A stretch of DNA of 64,000 nucleotides from Oricola cellulosilytica (GCF_019966575.1 NZ_JAINFK010000004.1:420867-484866); one strand, 5' to 3'; positions 47,978-57,281 are shown, counted from the stretch's first letter. Translations and numbers: made by a program. The notes: a model not told the origin generated them from the sequence alone.

Positions 47978-48892
47978 ATGAACTGGCAGGCCATCACCTT
48001 TGACTGGAATCAGGTGCGCGCTTTTCTCGCCACGGTCGAGGAGGGTTCGCTCTCGGCCGCGGCGCGGGTTCTGGGCCTGACCCAGCCGACGGTCGGCCGC
48101 CAGATATCCGCGCTTGAGGCCGAGCTCGGCGTGGTCCTGTTTGCGCGGGCCGGGCGGGCGATGGCGCTCACGCCGTCCGGACAGGAACTGGTCCAACATG
48201 TTCAGGCGATGGGCGAAGCGGCCACTCGCCTGTCGCTTGCGGCGTCCGGTCAGGCGGAATCGATCGAGGGCCAGCTTCGGATTACGGCCAGCGACGTGAT
48301 GTCGGCGCACGTCCTGCCGCCCGTCCTGTTGCGGCTTCAGGCGGTCGCGCCGTTGCTCGAAATCGACCTCGTCGCCGCCAACGATGTCCGCGATCTGTTG
48401 CGCCGCGAGGCTGACATCGCCATTCGCCACGTCCGCCCGCACCAGCCGGATCTGATCGCCCGGCTGGTGCGCGAGGCCTCCGCATATTTCTACGCCTCCT
48501 CCGGTTACCTTGAACGGCGCGGCGTTCCACGGTCCCTCGAAGACCTGACCGCTCATAACTTCATCAGCTTCGGCGATGCCGGGCAGATGATCGAGCACTT
48601 CGAACCGCTCGGCCTGTCGCTGACGACGGCCAATTTCCGGCATGGATCGAAAAGCGGCGTGGTGGCTTGGGAACTTGTGAAACACGGACTGGGCATAGGG
48701 ATCATGTCGCAGGAGGTGGCCGAGGCCACTCCGGGCCTGGAGAGATTGCTGCCCGACATGGCGCCGGTGGTCTTTCCGGTCTGGCTCGTGACGCATCGCG
48801 AGCTGCACACCAGCCGCCGTATCCGTCTGGCGTTCGACATGCTGGGCGAGTTCCTGTCGGACCCCGGAATGAGAGCAGTGCACGCGGCATAA
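47978..48892 (+). CDS. LysR-family transcriptional regulator
   Basis: 304 aa from the ATG at 47978 (MNWQAITFDWNQVRAFLATV). The N-terminal winged helix-turn-helix (SLSAAARVLGLTQPTVGRQI, ~28-47) is followed by the LysR effector domain (~95-295). It probably controls the divergent methyltransferase gene through the shared 86-base gap, which is A+T-rich next to its start (cattatacataaatgc). The co-inducer is unknown. A longer frame from 47924 exists but lacks similarity. Confidence 0.9.
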   Translation: MNWQAITFDWNQVRAFLATVEEGSLSAAARVLGLTQPTVGRQISALEAELGVVLFARAGRAMALTPSGQELVQHVQAMGEAATRLSLAASGQAESIEGQLRITASDVMSAHVLPPVLLRLQAVAPLLEIDLVAANDVRDLLRREADIAIRHVRPHQPDLIARLVREASAYFYASSGYLERRGVPRSLEDLTAHNFISFGDAGQMIEHFEPLGLSLTTANFRHGSKSGVVAWELVKHGLGIGIMSQEVAEATPGLERLLPDMAPVVFPVWLVTHRELHTSRRIRLAFDMLGEFLSDPGMRAVHAA

Positions 48893-48976
48893 CGTGGATA
48901 AGTTTTTTGCCCGATTCTCGCTAACCCGTTGTCCTGACTGGTTATTATATTTTTCCCGCAGAAAACTTATCAACAC
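48893..48976. other. AT-rich inverted repeat with DnaA-box-like ends
   Basis: Immediately after the LysR stop, gataagtttt (48897-48906) and aaaacttatc (48962-48971) form a 10-base inverted repeat around a T-rich stretch (gttattatattttt). The outer ends read TTATCCACG (minus strand, 48893-48901) and TTATCAACA (plus strand, 48968-48976), each one mismatch from the DnaA box TTATCCACA. It may simply be a loose transcription terminator. Confidence 0.3.
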
Positions 48977-49322
48977 CTCCCGGGCCTGGCGTATCCTTGA
49001 TGCTGTCTCTCGCAGGAAGCCTGGGTGCACACCGGCACAAAGGGAGAGGCCGGCGCCTGACGGGGCGGGGAGAGGTCCCTGCCTGGGTGATGAACCCCCA
49101 CGTCGGGCCGGAAGAAGGTTTGCGGTGTTGGAGCGACCCCGTAAAGCGGCTTGCCGCTGACGACAGTGACGCCGGCGTACCGCCGGTGACATGGGAAGCT
49201 CCTCAATCCCCGCCCGGCCAAGAGGTTCCGTCGCTTGCGGACCGAAGGTTTAACCGCCGGGGCAGTCGGGACGAGCGATCTCCCAGCGCCAATGCATTCC
49301 CGAACCGGAAGAACGCCGAAAG

Positions 49323-49376
49323 GGGCGGTCGGAAGATCGCACTACTACAATAGACGAAGCGATCCCCCGACCGCCC
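49323..49376. repeat. Long hairpin (10 + 6 bp stem)
   Basis: Outer arms gggcggtcgg (49323-49332) and ccgaccgccc (49367-49376) pair perfectly. After a 2x2 mismatch, gatcgc pairs with gcgatc around an 18-base loop. Neither strand has a long T-run after it (gtcttcctgatctttg on plus). It could be part of a structured RNA, a weak terminator or a REP-like element. Confidence 0.5.
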
Positions 49377-49410
49377 GTCTTCCTGATCTTTGAAATAGCC
49401 AGACCGGTAA

Positions 49411-49535
49411 CGGGGCGTGGCAACCAAGAGGCGCGTCCGCAGGGACCCGCCAGCGAGCGACCGGGCCCCTGCCAGCAACGACGCGAAGCGGAGGCGCTTA
49501 AGGGCAGGGCAAACAATGAGGAGCTTAAGGGCGGG
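49411..49535. repeat. Dispersed intergenic repeat, copy C
   Basis: Bases 49411-49456 match the reverse complement of 63955-64000 at 45 of 46 positions, and 49515-49535 match the reverse complement of 63927-63947 exactly. Between them lies an extra degenerate unit (gaggcgcttaagggcaggg against gaggagcttaagggcgggg). A third, shorter copy is at 63572-63649. The shared core is ggacccgccagcga plus cttaagggcggg. Confidence 0.75.
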
Positions 49536-49670
49536 GACAGACTGCCCGGCGAGACAACGGACATGCGCCGCATGGCAGAAACGCCCGATATCGCCAGGCC
49601 AGTTGACCGGAGGCATGTCGGCATTGCACTAGAGGGGCCAATGCCAGCCAGCTGCCAGCGAGATCGATCC

Positions 49671-50870
49671 ATGCCGAACTTCCGCACCCTCGATGACCTT
49701 CCAGAAGACATCCGCGGAAAGCGCGTCCTGGTACGCGTCGACCTGAATGTTCCCATGGCGGATGGAGCCGTTAGCGATCGCACGCGGATCGAACGCGTCG
49801 TTCCCACGATCGCCGAACTGTCTGGCAAGGGCGCCAAGGTCATTCTGCTGGCCCATTTCGGTCGTCCGAAGGGCAAGCGCGTCGAGGAAATGTCGCTCCG
49901 TCCGGTCGCCCAGGCGCTGGAGGAGGAACTCGATCACCGTGTCGACTTCTCGGGCGACTGCATTGGAGACGAGGCCCACAGCGAAGTCGGCGAAATGGCG
50001 TCGGGCGACATCGTATTGCTCGAAAACACGCGCTTCCATCCAGGGGAGGAAAAGAACGATCCCGACCTTGCCAAGGCGTTGGCCGCCAATGGCGACATCT
50101 ATGTCAACGACGCGTTCTCTGCGGCTCACCGGGCTCACGCCTCCACGGAAGGCGTCGCGCACTTGCTGCCCGCCTATGCCGGCCGCGCCATGCAGGCCGA
50201 ACTGGAAGCGCTCGAAAAGGGTCTCGGCTCGCCCGAAAAACCCGTTGTTGCGATCGTCGGCGGAGCCAAGGTCTCGACCAAGATCGATCTCCTGCAGAAC
50301 CTCGTGAAAAAGGTCGATGCGCTGGTGATCGGCGGCGGCATGGCCAACACCTTCCTCGCCGCCAAGGGCATCGACGTCGCCAAATCGTTGTGCGAGCACG
50401 ACCTCGCCGATACCGCCAACGCCATCATGGCTGAAGCCTCGAAATCCGGCTGCGCCATCGTGTTGCCGGTCGACGCGGTGGTCGCGGCGGAGTTCAAGGC
50501 TGGCGCCGACAGCGAGACCGTCGACGTCGAGAACGTGCCGGCCGGCATGATGATCCTCGATCTGGGTCCTGCCTCGGTCGGCCGGATCAACGGCTGGATA
50601 ACGCAGGCCGCGACACTGGTCTGGAACGGTCCGCTCGGTGCGTTCGAGATTCCGCCCTTCGACGCCGCAACCGTGGCGGCAGCCAGGCATGCGGCAGCAG
50701 AGACAATGGCGGGATCGCTGGTTTCGGTCGCGGGCGGCGGCGATACGGTGGCGGCGCTAAACCATGCCGGCGTGACGGAGGATTTCACCTATGTGTCCAC
50801 CGCCGGCGGCGCGTTCCTGGAATGGATGGAAGGCAAGAAATTGCCGGGTGTGGCCGTTTTGTTGCGCTAA
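49671..50870 (+). CDS. pgk: Phosphoglycerate kinase
   Basis: 399 aa, the usual length, from the ATG at 49671 ([20 protein letters not shown]). Substrate and hinge motifs include [16 protein letters not shown] and [35 protein letters not shown] and the C-terminal nucleotide loop [13 protein letters not shown]. It makes ATP from 1,3-bisphosphoglycerate. It heads pgk-fba, 44 bases before the aldolase gene; the repeat-rich region lies upstream. Confidence 0.97.
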   Translation: MPNFRTLDDLPEDIRGKRVLVRVDLNVPMADGAVSDRTRIERVVPTIAELSGKGAKVILLAHFGRPKGKRVEEMSLRPVAQALEEELDHRVDFSGDCIGDEAHSEVGEMASGDIVLLENTRFHPGEEKNDPDLAKALAANGDIYVNDAFSAAHRAHASTEGVAHLLPAYAGRAMQAELEALEKGLGSPEKPVVAIVGGAKVSTKIDLLQNLVKKVDALVIGGGMANTFLAAKGIDVAKSLCEHDLADTANAIMAEASKSGCAIVLPVDAVVAAEFKAGADSETVDVENVPAGMMILDLGPASVGRINGWITQAATLVWNGPLGAFEIPPFDAATVAAARHAAAETMAGSLVSVAGGGDTVAALNHAGVTEDFTYVSTAGGAFLEWMEGKKLPGVAVLLR

Positions 50871-50914
50871 GCGGGTATGAACTTTTTTAAGCCTTTCGAC
50901 TCTGGGAGAAACAA

Positions 50915-51808
50915 ATGACGCAAGCGGATATGGCGGCGCAGGTCGCAAACAAGGACGGCTTTATCGCGGCCCTGGACCAATCGGGTGGCTCGACGCCGAA
51001 AGCTCTGAAACTCTATGGCGTCCCGGAAACCGCCTGGTCGAATGACGACGAGATGTTCGATCTCGTTCATCGGATGCGCACGCGGATCATCAAGTCACCC
51101 GCCTTTACCGGCGACAAGGTGATGGGCGCGATTCTTTTCGAACAAACCATGGATCGCGACATCGACGGCACGCCGACAGCCCGATACTTGTGGGAAAAAC
51201 GCGGCGTGGTTCCTTTCCTGAAAGTCGACAAGGGCCTTGCCGAGCCGAAAGACGGCGTCCGGCTGATGAAGCCGATCCCGGACCTTGACACGTTGCTCGA
51301 ACGCGCCATCGCCAATGGCGTCTTCGGAACGAAAATGCGTTCGGTAATCGATGCCGCCGATCCCGAAGGTATCGCCGCCAATGTCGCTCAGCAATTCGAG
51401 ATAGGAAAGCAGATCCTTTCCCGCGGACTTGTCCCGATTCTCGAGCCGGAAGTGACGATTTCAATCGAGGACAAGGCGGATGCCGAAGACATCCTTCTTG
51501 CCGAGATCAGGAAGCGTCTTGATGACATCCCCGCCGGCAAGCAGATCATGCTGAAACTCTCGCTGCCCACGAAAGCGAACCTTTACAAGCCGCTGATCGA
51601 CGATCCCCGCGTTATGCGCGTGGTTGCTTTGTCAGGCGGATATTCCCGCAAGGAGGCGAATGAGAAACTGGCGCAAAACACCGGTATGATCGCCAGCTTC
51701 TCGCGCGCTCTGAGCGAAGGCCTTTCGGCCGACCAGACGGACGAGGAATTCGATGCCGAACTGGCGTCGGCTATCGACAGCATTTTCGAGGCCTCCAGGG
51801 CCGGTTGA
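50915..51808 (+). CDS. Class I fructose-bisphosphate aldolase
   Basis: 297-aa Schiff-base aldolase of the bacterial class I type: [18 protein letters not shown] at the start, [30 protein letters not shown] and [16 protein letters not shown], which contains the likely Schiff-base Lys. RBS GGGAGAAACAA. Follows pgk in the same direction. Fructose-1,6-bisphosphate cleavage is the expected activity. Confidence 0.92.
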   Translation: MTQADMAAQVANKDGFIAALDQSGGSTPKALKLYGVPETAWSNDDEMFDLVHRMRTRIIKSPAFTGDKVMGAILFEQTMDRDIDGTPTARYLWEKRGVVPFLKVDKGLAEPKDGVRLMKPIPDLDTLLERAIANGVFGTKMRSVIDAADPEGIAANVAQQFEIGKQILSRGLVPILEPEVTISIEDKADAEDILLAEIRKRLDDIPAGKQIMLKLSLPTKANLYKPLIDDPRVMRVVALSGGYSRKEANEKLAQNTGMIASFSRALSEGLSADQTDEEFDAELASAIDSIFEASRAG

Positions 51809-51836
51809 CGGACTTGCTGAGAGGGGAGGTCCGGCA

Positions 51837-52718
51837 ATGCTGCTTCGAAAGGCCCTGTTCAGCTGGATCGCGTTTCCCTTCTATGTCTGGCAGGGGATTG
51901 CGCTTCGCCTGAAAATCGAGCGCCTGCACCCGCCAGACATTGCGCCCGAAGGCGATTTCGAGGGTGAGGGCGAGGAAATCCGTCTACTCGTGGCCGGCGA
52001 CTCCTCGGTGGCGGGCGTAGGCATGGCGTCGCTTGAGGAGACGCTTACCTACAATCTGGCCACAATCGTCAATGAGCGTACGGGACGACCCCTATACTGG
52101 CGGGCGGCGGGAGCCAATTCCGCCACCGCCGGTGACCTGCGAGACCATGTCATTCCGAATCTCGACCGGCGCGATTACACCGATGTTGTGCTTGTCGTCG
52201 GCACCAACGACATGAAGAACTTTCATGCCGTGCGCCGGTTCAAAAAAGAGTTTGGATCGCTTGTCTACGCGGTCAGAACCCGCTTTCCGCATGCACGAAT
52301 CTACTGGGCGCCGGTCGCCGACATGACGCTCATTCCGGCATTGCCGAAGACCCTTGGCAAGATCCTCAAGGCACGCGCCGATCTGATCAACGAGATGGGC
52401 GCGCGGCTCTGCCGGGAACGCGGACTGACGATCGTGGAGCCGGTGCCTATTCTGGGCCCCGAAGGTTTTGCCCGCGACGGCTTTCACGCGGGACCCGCCG
52501 GTTATCGGAGCTGGGCCGGGCATCTGGCCGATTATCTATATCCCCAACGAGCGGGATCCGGGCTTACCCGATCCTCACAACTGGAAGGCGCTGACGATGA
52601 AGATAATGATCAGCCCGGCCAGCGGGAGCTTCCAGAAATCGCTGCGCTTGCGCATGCCGGGCAGGCCGACCGGCTTGATGATCTGGATCACCATCGCAAG
52701 TATGATGAAAATCGATAG
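51837..52718 (+). CDS. SGNH/GDSL-family hydrolase
   Basis: 293 aa from the ATG at 51837, with GGGGAGG upstream. SGNH blocks are clear: I in LVAGDSSVAGVG (~48, catalytic Ser), II AAGANSATAGD, III VLVVGTNDMKNFH and V RDGFHAGPAGYRSW (catalytic Asp and His). An N-terminal hydrophobic segment (FSWIAFPFYVWQGIALRL) may anchor it. It is a lipase/esterase-like enzyme of unknown substrate. The fold ends near residue 242 (LADYLYPQR). The last ~50 residues are hydrophilic Asp/Glu/His-rich and lie opposite a small membrane-protein gene on the other strand, so the true C-terminus may be disordered or a by-product of that overlap. Confidence 0.85.
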   Translation: MLLRKALFSWIAFPFYVWQGIALRLKIERLHPPDIAPEGDFEGEGEEIRLLVAGDSSVAGVGMASLEETLTYNLATIVNERTGRPLYWRAAGANSATAGDLRDHVIPNLDRRDYTDVVLVVGTNDMKNFHAVRRFKKEFGSLVYAVRTRFPHARIYWAPVADMTLIPALPKTLGKILKARADLINEMGARLCRERGLTIVEPVPILGPEGFARDGFHAGPAGYRSWAGHLADYLYPQRAGSGLTRSSQLEGADDEDNDQPGQRELPEIAALAHAGQADRLDDLDHHRKYDENR

Positions 52719-52730
52719 GAGCTTGATCAC
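52575..52730 (-). CDS. Small (51 aa) membrane protein, antisense to SGNH 3' end
   Basis: On the minus strand a GTG at 52730, preceded by GGGGA, opens 51 codons: VIKLLSIFIILAMVIQIIKP, then a basic turn GLPGMRKRSDFWK, then PLAGLIIIFIVSAFQL. Two transmembrane helices with a positive RKRSDFWK loop make a credible membrane hairpin, and the pattern resembles small Rhizobiales hypothetical proteins I have seen (not verified). It is shorter than usual gene-calling limits and overlaps the SGNH frame by 144 bases. Function is unknown. Confidence 0.55.
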   Translation of the reverse strand: MIKLLSIFIILAMVIQIIKPVGLPGMRKRSDFWKLPLAGLIIIFIVSAFQL

Positions 52731-52891
52731 GAAGGTCCCCGGTTTGGACTGTCTGTCTTGGCGCGCGGCCGGCGATTGGCGGTCCCCGACCTAAGTCAAA
52801 TGGACGGATACCATCGCTTCTGGCAGATAGAAACCGATGCTGGCGCACGCGCGCTGCCGTCACACCGTAAATCGGGGAGGTAGATCGGGTC

Positions 52892-54841
52892 ATGGCCGGG
52901 AGGGTTGACGCCAGCAAGTCCGCATATCGGAACATCTATGATTTCTGGAAGCGCGATCCTGAAGCCTTTTGGGCCGACTGCGCGCAAGCGATCGACTGGT
53001 TCTCTCCATGGGATACGGTCTTTGATCCGAACAAGGATGTCTACGGGCGCTGGTTTCCCGGCGCCACCTGCAACACCTGCCATAATGCTGTCGACCGGCA
53101 TGTCCTGGCAGGCCGCGGCAGTCAGGCCGCGCTCATCTATGACAGTCCGGTCACCGGGCAGAAGCAAAAGCTCACATACCGGGACCTTTTCGAGCAGGTT
53201 CAGGCGACGGCTGCGACCCTCTTGGACCTCGGCGTCGAAAGAGGCGACCGTGTCCTGATCTACATGCCGATGGTGCCGGAGGCCGTCATCTCCATGCTCG
53301 CCGTTGCGAGGCTCGGCGCGATTCATTCCGTCGTCTTCGGAGGTTTCGCCTCGAATGAGCTCGCGACCCGCATCGACGACTGTCAACCGAAGGTGATAAT
53401 CTCCGCCTCATGCGGCATCGAGCCGTCGCGGATAGTGGAATACAAGCCGCTGCTTGATGGCGCGATCGAGATGGCGAGCGCCCGGCCCGACCACTGCCTG
53501 ATCCTTCAGCGCGAGCAGAAGTTATGCCAGATGGCGGACGGGCGGGATGTCGATTTCACCAAAAGCGTGGCCCGGCATTTGGCGGCGCAGACAAAAGTCG
53601 ATTGCACGCGCGTCGATGCGATCGACCCGCTCTACATTCTCTATACCTCCGGAACGACAGGCCAGCCGAAGGGCGTCGTACGTGACAATGGCGGACACAT
53701 GGTTGCGCTTAACTGGTCGATGTCCGCGCTCTATGGAATTGAGCCTGGGGAAGTATTCTGGGCGGCCTCGGATGTGGGTTGGGTGGTCGGCCATTCATAC
53801 ATTGTCTACGCACCGCTCATTTACGGCGCGACGACCGTGCTTTTCGAGGGAAAGCCGGTAGGAACCCCCGATGCGGGTACATTCTGGCGCGTCATAGAGG
53901 AATACGGGGTCTCGGCCCTGTTCACTGCGCCGACGGCGTTTCGCGCGATCAAGAAGGAGGATCCGGAGGGCGCGTTGATTTCCGACTACGACATCTCGAG
54001 TCTTCGCACGCTTTTCCTCGCCGGCGAACGAGCCGACCCCGACACCGTGAACTGGGCATCGGAAAAGCTCGGCGTTCCGGTGATCGACCACTGGTGGCAG
54101 ACCGAGACTGGATGGGCGATCGCCGCAAATCCTGTCGGGCTTGGCCGGCTTCCGATCAAGATCGGCTCGCCGACCGTCGCCATGCCGGGTTACGATGTAC
54201 AAATCGTCGACGATTCCGGTCAGGCGGTCACGCCAGGAACCCTCGGTAATATCGTGATCAAACTGCCGCTGCCCCCGTCCTGTTTGCCGACGCTGTGGAA
54301 CGCCGACGAACGGTTCCGGTCGGCCTACCTCGACGAGTTCCCCGGCTACTACAAAACCTCCGACGCCGGCTTTGTGGACGACGAGGGCTACCTGTTCATC
54401 ATGGCCCGCACCGACGACATCATCAACGTGGCCGGGCACCGCCTCTCGACGGGGGGAATGGAGGAGGTTATCGCAGGTCATCCCGATGTCGCCGAGTGTG
54501 CCGTGATAGGGATCGATGACCAGATGAAGGGTCAGGTGCCGGCCGGTTTCCTCATTCTGAACAGCGGAGTCAGTCGGCCCGTCGAGGAGATCGAAAGCGA
54601 GGTCGTGGCTCGCGTTCGCGAGAAGATTGGTCCGGTAGCCGCGTTCAAGATCGCGATCGCTGTTCCTCGCCTGCCCAAAACGAGATCGGGAAAGATCTTG
54701 CGTGCAACCATGCAGAAGATTGCCAATGGCGAGGAATGGAAGATGCCGGCGACGATCGACGACGACGCCGTCCCGGACGAAATCAGGGGCGCGCTTGAAG
54801 CGCATAGAATCGGCATCTTTAGTACCGGTACGTATTCGTAA
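52892..54841 (+). CDS. prpE: Propionyl-CoA synthetase PrpE
   Basis: 649-aa AMP-forming acyl-CoA synthetase. The PrpE-type N-terminus (CNTCHNAVDRHVLAGRG), the AMP-binding P-loop YTSGTTGQPKGVVRDNGGH (~250-268), YYKTSDAGFVDDEGYLFIMA and the C-terminal acetylation-site Lys in RSGKILRATM (~590) are all present. The VVRDNGGH variant (against VVHTTGGY in Acs) is what separates propionyl- from acetyl-CoA synthetases. RBS GGGGAGG. The following 168 bases include a small cgtgaa/ttcacg hairpin (54865-54880) and no gene. Confidence 0.93.
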   Translation: MAGRVDASKSAYRNIYDFWKRDPEAFWADCAQAIDWFSPWDTVFDPNKDVYGRWFPGATCNTCHNAVDRHVLAGRGSQAALIYDSPVTGQKQKLTYRDLFEQVQATAATLLDLGVERGDRVLIYMPMVPEAVISMLAVARLGAIHSVVFGGFASNELATRIDDCQPKVIISASCGIEPSRIVEYKPLLDGAIEMASARPDHCLILQREQKLCQMADGRDVDFTKSVARHLAAQTKVDCTRVDAIDPLYILYTSGTTGQPKGVVRDNGGHMVALNWSMSALYGIEPGEVFWAASDVGWVVGHSYIVYAPLIYGATTVLFEGKPVGTPDAGTFWRVIEEYGVSALFTAPTAFRAIKKEDPEGALISDYDISSLRTLFLAGERADPDTVNWASEKLGVPVIDHWWQTETGWAIAANPVGLGRLPIKIGSPTVAMPGYDVQIVDDSGQAVTPGTLGNIVIKLPLPPSCLPTLWNADERFRSAYLDEFPGYYKTSDAGFVDDEGYLFIMARTDDIINVAGHRLSTGGMEEVIAGHPDVAECAVIGIDDQMKGQVPAGFLILNSGVSRPVEEIESEVVARVREKIGPVAAFKIAIAVPRLPKTRSGKILRATMQKIANGEEWKMPATIDDDAVPDEIRGALEAHRIGIFSTGTYS

Positions 54842-55009
54842 ATGAATTCGAACTTCGAGCGATCCGTGAAATAATTCACGCAGATCTTACGCCGGAAATT
54901 ATCTAAAAATTTCGGTACTCCGGACACAAATCTCAAACCAAATATCTTGTGAATTTCTTTAGCTTTGCTTCGCTAGATTGGCAGATTGAAAAAGATCGCC
55001 GGGGGCGGC

Positions 55010-56254
55010 ATGATGACGCCGTACAGAAGGTCAATACGGAAGCATATTTCCAATTTTCTCGCGGACAAGCGGGGCAATATCGCGATCATGGGCGTGGTTA
55101 CACTGCCCATGTTCATCGGCGGTATCGCCTTTGGCACCGAGGCGAGCCACTGGTTCGTCGAAAAATCCAAGCTCAACTTCGCCACCGACGCAGCCGCAAT
55201 ATCGGCGGGAAGTCTCTACAACCGCGGAATTTCGAACCCACACATCGAAAGTGCGATCCGTCAGACGCTGCTTTCCGAAGGCTATCCCGCTTCGACACTC
55301 TCGCTCGGGGTCACTTACCCGACCCTGACGAGCGACCTGATGACGATTCAGGTCTCATACGAGACCGATAAATATTTCAGCCAGGTTCTGTGGGACGGCA
55401 CTGTAACCATCGCCAGCGAGACGATCGTGGCAATCTTCGGTAAACCTGCGTGCATTCTGGGTCTTAATTCGAGCGCAAGCGGGGCTGTGACGCTCAGCGG
55501 TTCTGCAACCGCAACGCTCACCGGCTGCGTTGTTGCGTCAAACTCGACGAGCGCCAGTTCCATCCTGCTGGCGGGATCGTCAAGCCTTACGACCGACTGT
55601 ATGGTCGCATCGGGCGGTATTAGCGGCGAGGTGAACGCCACTACGGACTGCCTGAACAATCGCACGAACCGAAGAGCGACCCGCGATCCGTTTGCGAGCC
55701 TCGAACAACCGGCCACGCCTTATTATTGCCCGCCATCCCCTGCGTTCGCACCGAAGGGAACCTACACACTCAGCTCCGGATGTTTCTCCACACCCCTCTC
55801 ACTTAAGGGTAATGTCACGTTTCAGCCGGGTGTCTACATTCTCGATGGGGTTGGCCTGAAGATCAACTCGAACGCCGTGGTTAGTGGAACGGATGTGACG
55901 TTCGTGTTGAAGAACGGCGCCACGCTCGATTTCGCCGGGACGGCAACGATCAACCTCACCGCGCCGGCCGAGACTTCGAGCGAGCCCTACCCCGGCATTC
56001 TGTTCTGGGGCGCTGCCGACAATGGGGCTATTCATAAGATTACCGGGAACTCGTCTTCGTTTTTCTCCGGGGCGATCTACCTTCCGGGTGACACGGTCGA
56101 GTTTACCGGCAACTCGGGATTGAATTCCGACTGCGCCCGCATCATAGGCGACACTGTGAGGCTTTACGGTAACGCTAATTTCAGCACCAACTGCACAAAC
56201 TTCACGGGTGGATACGAGATTGCGACCGCCGATGCCGTCGTGATCGTGAAGTAG
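55010..56254 (+). CDS. TadG-like pilus-assembly/secreted protein
   Basis: About 414 aa. The N-terminus (FLADKRGNIAIMGVVTLPMF, ~17-36) is the TadE/TadG-type type-III signal and membrane helix, followed by EASHWFVEKSKLNFATDAAA. The remainder is Ser/Thr/Gly/Ala-rich with many short beta-prone stretches and Cys residues, reminiscent of TadG-related proteins lacking an obvious vWA motif. The ATG at 55010 (MMTPYRRSIRKH) is preferred; an in-frame TTG at 54986 exists. It is followed by two TadE-like genes. No tadA/B/C or cpaB-F genes are in the window. Confidence 0.72.
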   Translation: MMTPYRRSIRKHISNFLADKRGNIAIMGVVTLPMFIGGIAFGTEASHWFVEKSKLNFATDAAAISAGSLYNRGISNPHIESAIRQTLLSEGYPASTLSLGVTYPTLTSDLMTIQVSYETDKYFSQVLWDGTVTIASETIVAIFGKPACILGLNSSASGAVTLSGSATATLTGCVVASNSTSASSILLAGSSSLTTDCMVASGGISGEVNATTDCLNNRTNRRATRDPFASLEQPATPYYCPPSPAFAPKGTYTLSSGCFSTPLSLKGNVTFQPGVYILDGVGLKINSNAVVSGTDVTFVLKNGATLDFAGTATINLTAPAETSSEPYPGILFWGAADNGAIHKITGNSSSFFSGAIYLPGDTVEFTGNSGLNSDCARIIGDTVRLYGNANFSTNCTNFTGGYEIATADAVVIVK

Positions 56255-56263
56255 GTTAAGAAA

Positions 56264-56776
56264 ATGCGTGCACTCTTCCCGCATATTAGCCGAGCCCGAG
56301 CCCTCTTCGTGTCGCTGGGGATCTCGGCACGCCGCTTGCGCGACGACCGCAACGGCATTGCGGCCGTCGAATTCGGTCTGTTGGTGCCCGTTCTTGCACT
56401 TGCATTCGTTCTGATGCTCGATATCGCCCAGGGTATCGCCGCCAAATATGACACCGAGCGCAAGATGAGACTCGCCATCGAAGGTATAATCCGGTACGGC
56501 GACGACACGGCGAAAGTCCAAGCGTTCGCGAACAACTCGGGGAACGAGGCCTTTCCCTCCTCCCCGGATGCTCCGGTGAACAATTCGACGCTCGTCGTCG
56601 ACCCCTATTACATCTGCAGGAATGTCGACGGGACGTTCGCCACATTCGCGCCGTCGGAGAGTCCGTCCTGCACAAATTATGAAACCTGGTATGAACTCAC
56701 CACTGCGGGAACGGTGACCGGAATGTTTGGCAAGACGTTCAACATTGGCGCCACGGTCCACATCTTCTCGGAATAG
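56264..56776 (+). CDS. TadE-like pseudopilin-type protein (first)
   Basis: 170 aa. TadE signature RLRDDRNGIAAVEFGLLVPV (Glu at +5 of the hydrophobic helix), helix LALAFVLMLDIAQGIA, then a periplasmic domain with one Cys pair (YYICRNVD, SPSCTNYE). TadE proteins are minor pilins or assembly factors of tight-adherence (Flp) pili. It starts ten bases after the TadG-like gene and ends three bases before the second TadE-like gene. Confidence 0.8.
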   Translation: MRALFPHISRARALFVSLGISARRLRDDRNGIAAVEFGLLVPVLALAFVLMLDIAQGIAAKYDTERKMRLAIEGIIRYGDDTAKVQAFANNSGNEAFPSSPDAPVNNSTLVVDPYYICRNVDGTFATFAPSESPSCTNYETWYELTTAGTVTGMFGKTFNIGATVHIFSE

Positions 56777-56779
56777 CCG

Positions 56780-57172
56780 ATGCAGGCCGGTCGATATCTC
56801 ACCCAATTTCTCAAAGGCGAAGATGGCACCGCTGCGGTGGAATTCGCGATCGTTGCCAATATTTTCATTGCGATCGTTCTAGGGATCTTCGCTATAGGCT
56901 ATGCGTTCGTGGTGAAGTCGGACATCGAGCAGTCGATCACGGTTGCAGAGCGATACGCCCTGATCAATGAAGAAAGCGATGCTCAGCTTGAGAACATAAT
57001 TCGCTCCAGTCTTCCGACTTACGATGGAAGCCAGATCACGATCTCGCTGGAGCGGGGCTCGTCCAGCGGCATTCTTTATGTGCGAGCTGAAATCGCCTAC
57101 GTCATCGATCTCGGCATCAGCTCCATTTTTGGACCGGTCTCCATAGCAACTTCGAGAATCTTCCCCACCTAG
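56780..57172 (+). CDS. TadE-like pseudopilin-type protein (second)
   Basis: 130 aa. Signature LKGEDGTAAVEFAIVANIF with the conserved Glu, then a membrane helix (IAIVLGIFAIGYAFVV) and a small periplasmic domain (EQSITVAERYALINEES...). Last of the TadG-TadE-TadE trio. The 109 bases after it, up to the SDR gene, hold no gene. Confidence 0.8.
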   Translation: MQAGRYLTQFLKGEDGTAAVEFAIVANIFIAIVLGIFAIGYAFVVKSDIEQSITVAERYALINEESDAQLENIIRSSLPTYDGSQITISLERGSSSGILYVRAEIAYVIDLGISSIFGPVSIATSRIFPT

Positions 57173-57281
57173 CAGCGTCGGCTTTCTCGCCACACGGCAA
57201 ACGCAGCGAAGATAGCTCCGCAATTCCATTTGCCAGCGAACTGCAATAGCGTCTCCCCACGATTGGAGGGAGATCTTCACC

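Larger units (their letters stand above)
48977..49670. other. Repeat-rich non-coding region between LysR gene and pgk
   Basis: About 700 bases with no supportable gene. It includes a short palindrome agcggcttgccgct (near 49135), a 16-pair hairpin at 49323-49376 and a copy of the dispersed repeat (49411-49535). The open frame that runs from 49563 into pgk is not protein-like before the pgk Met. The region separates gap from pgk, which are often adjacent in related genomes. Part of it may be a small RNA or insertion scar, but nothing here proves either. Confidence 0.6.

Noticed and set aside
49563..49670. N-terminal extension of pgk
   Set aside because: The 36 extra residues have no resemblance to phosphoglycerate kinases; the family start is [10 protein letters not shown] at 49671.
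54865..54880. cgtgaa/ttcacg hairpin after prpE as a terminator
   Set aside because: Only 6 bp, AT-containing and with no T-run; recorded only in the prpE entry.
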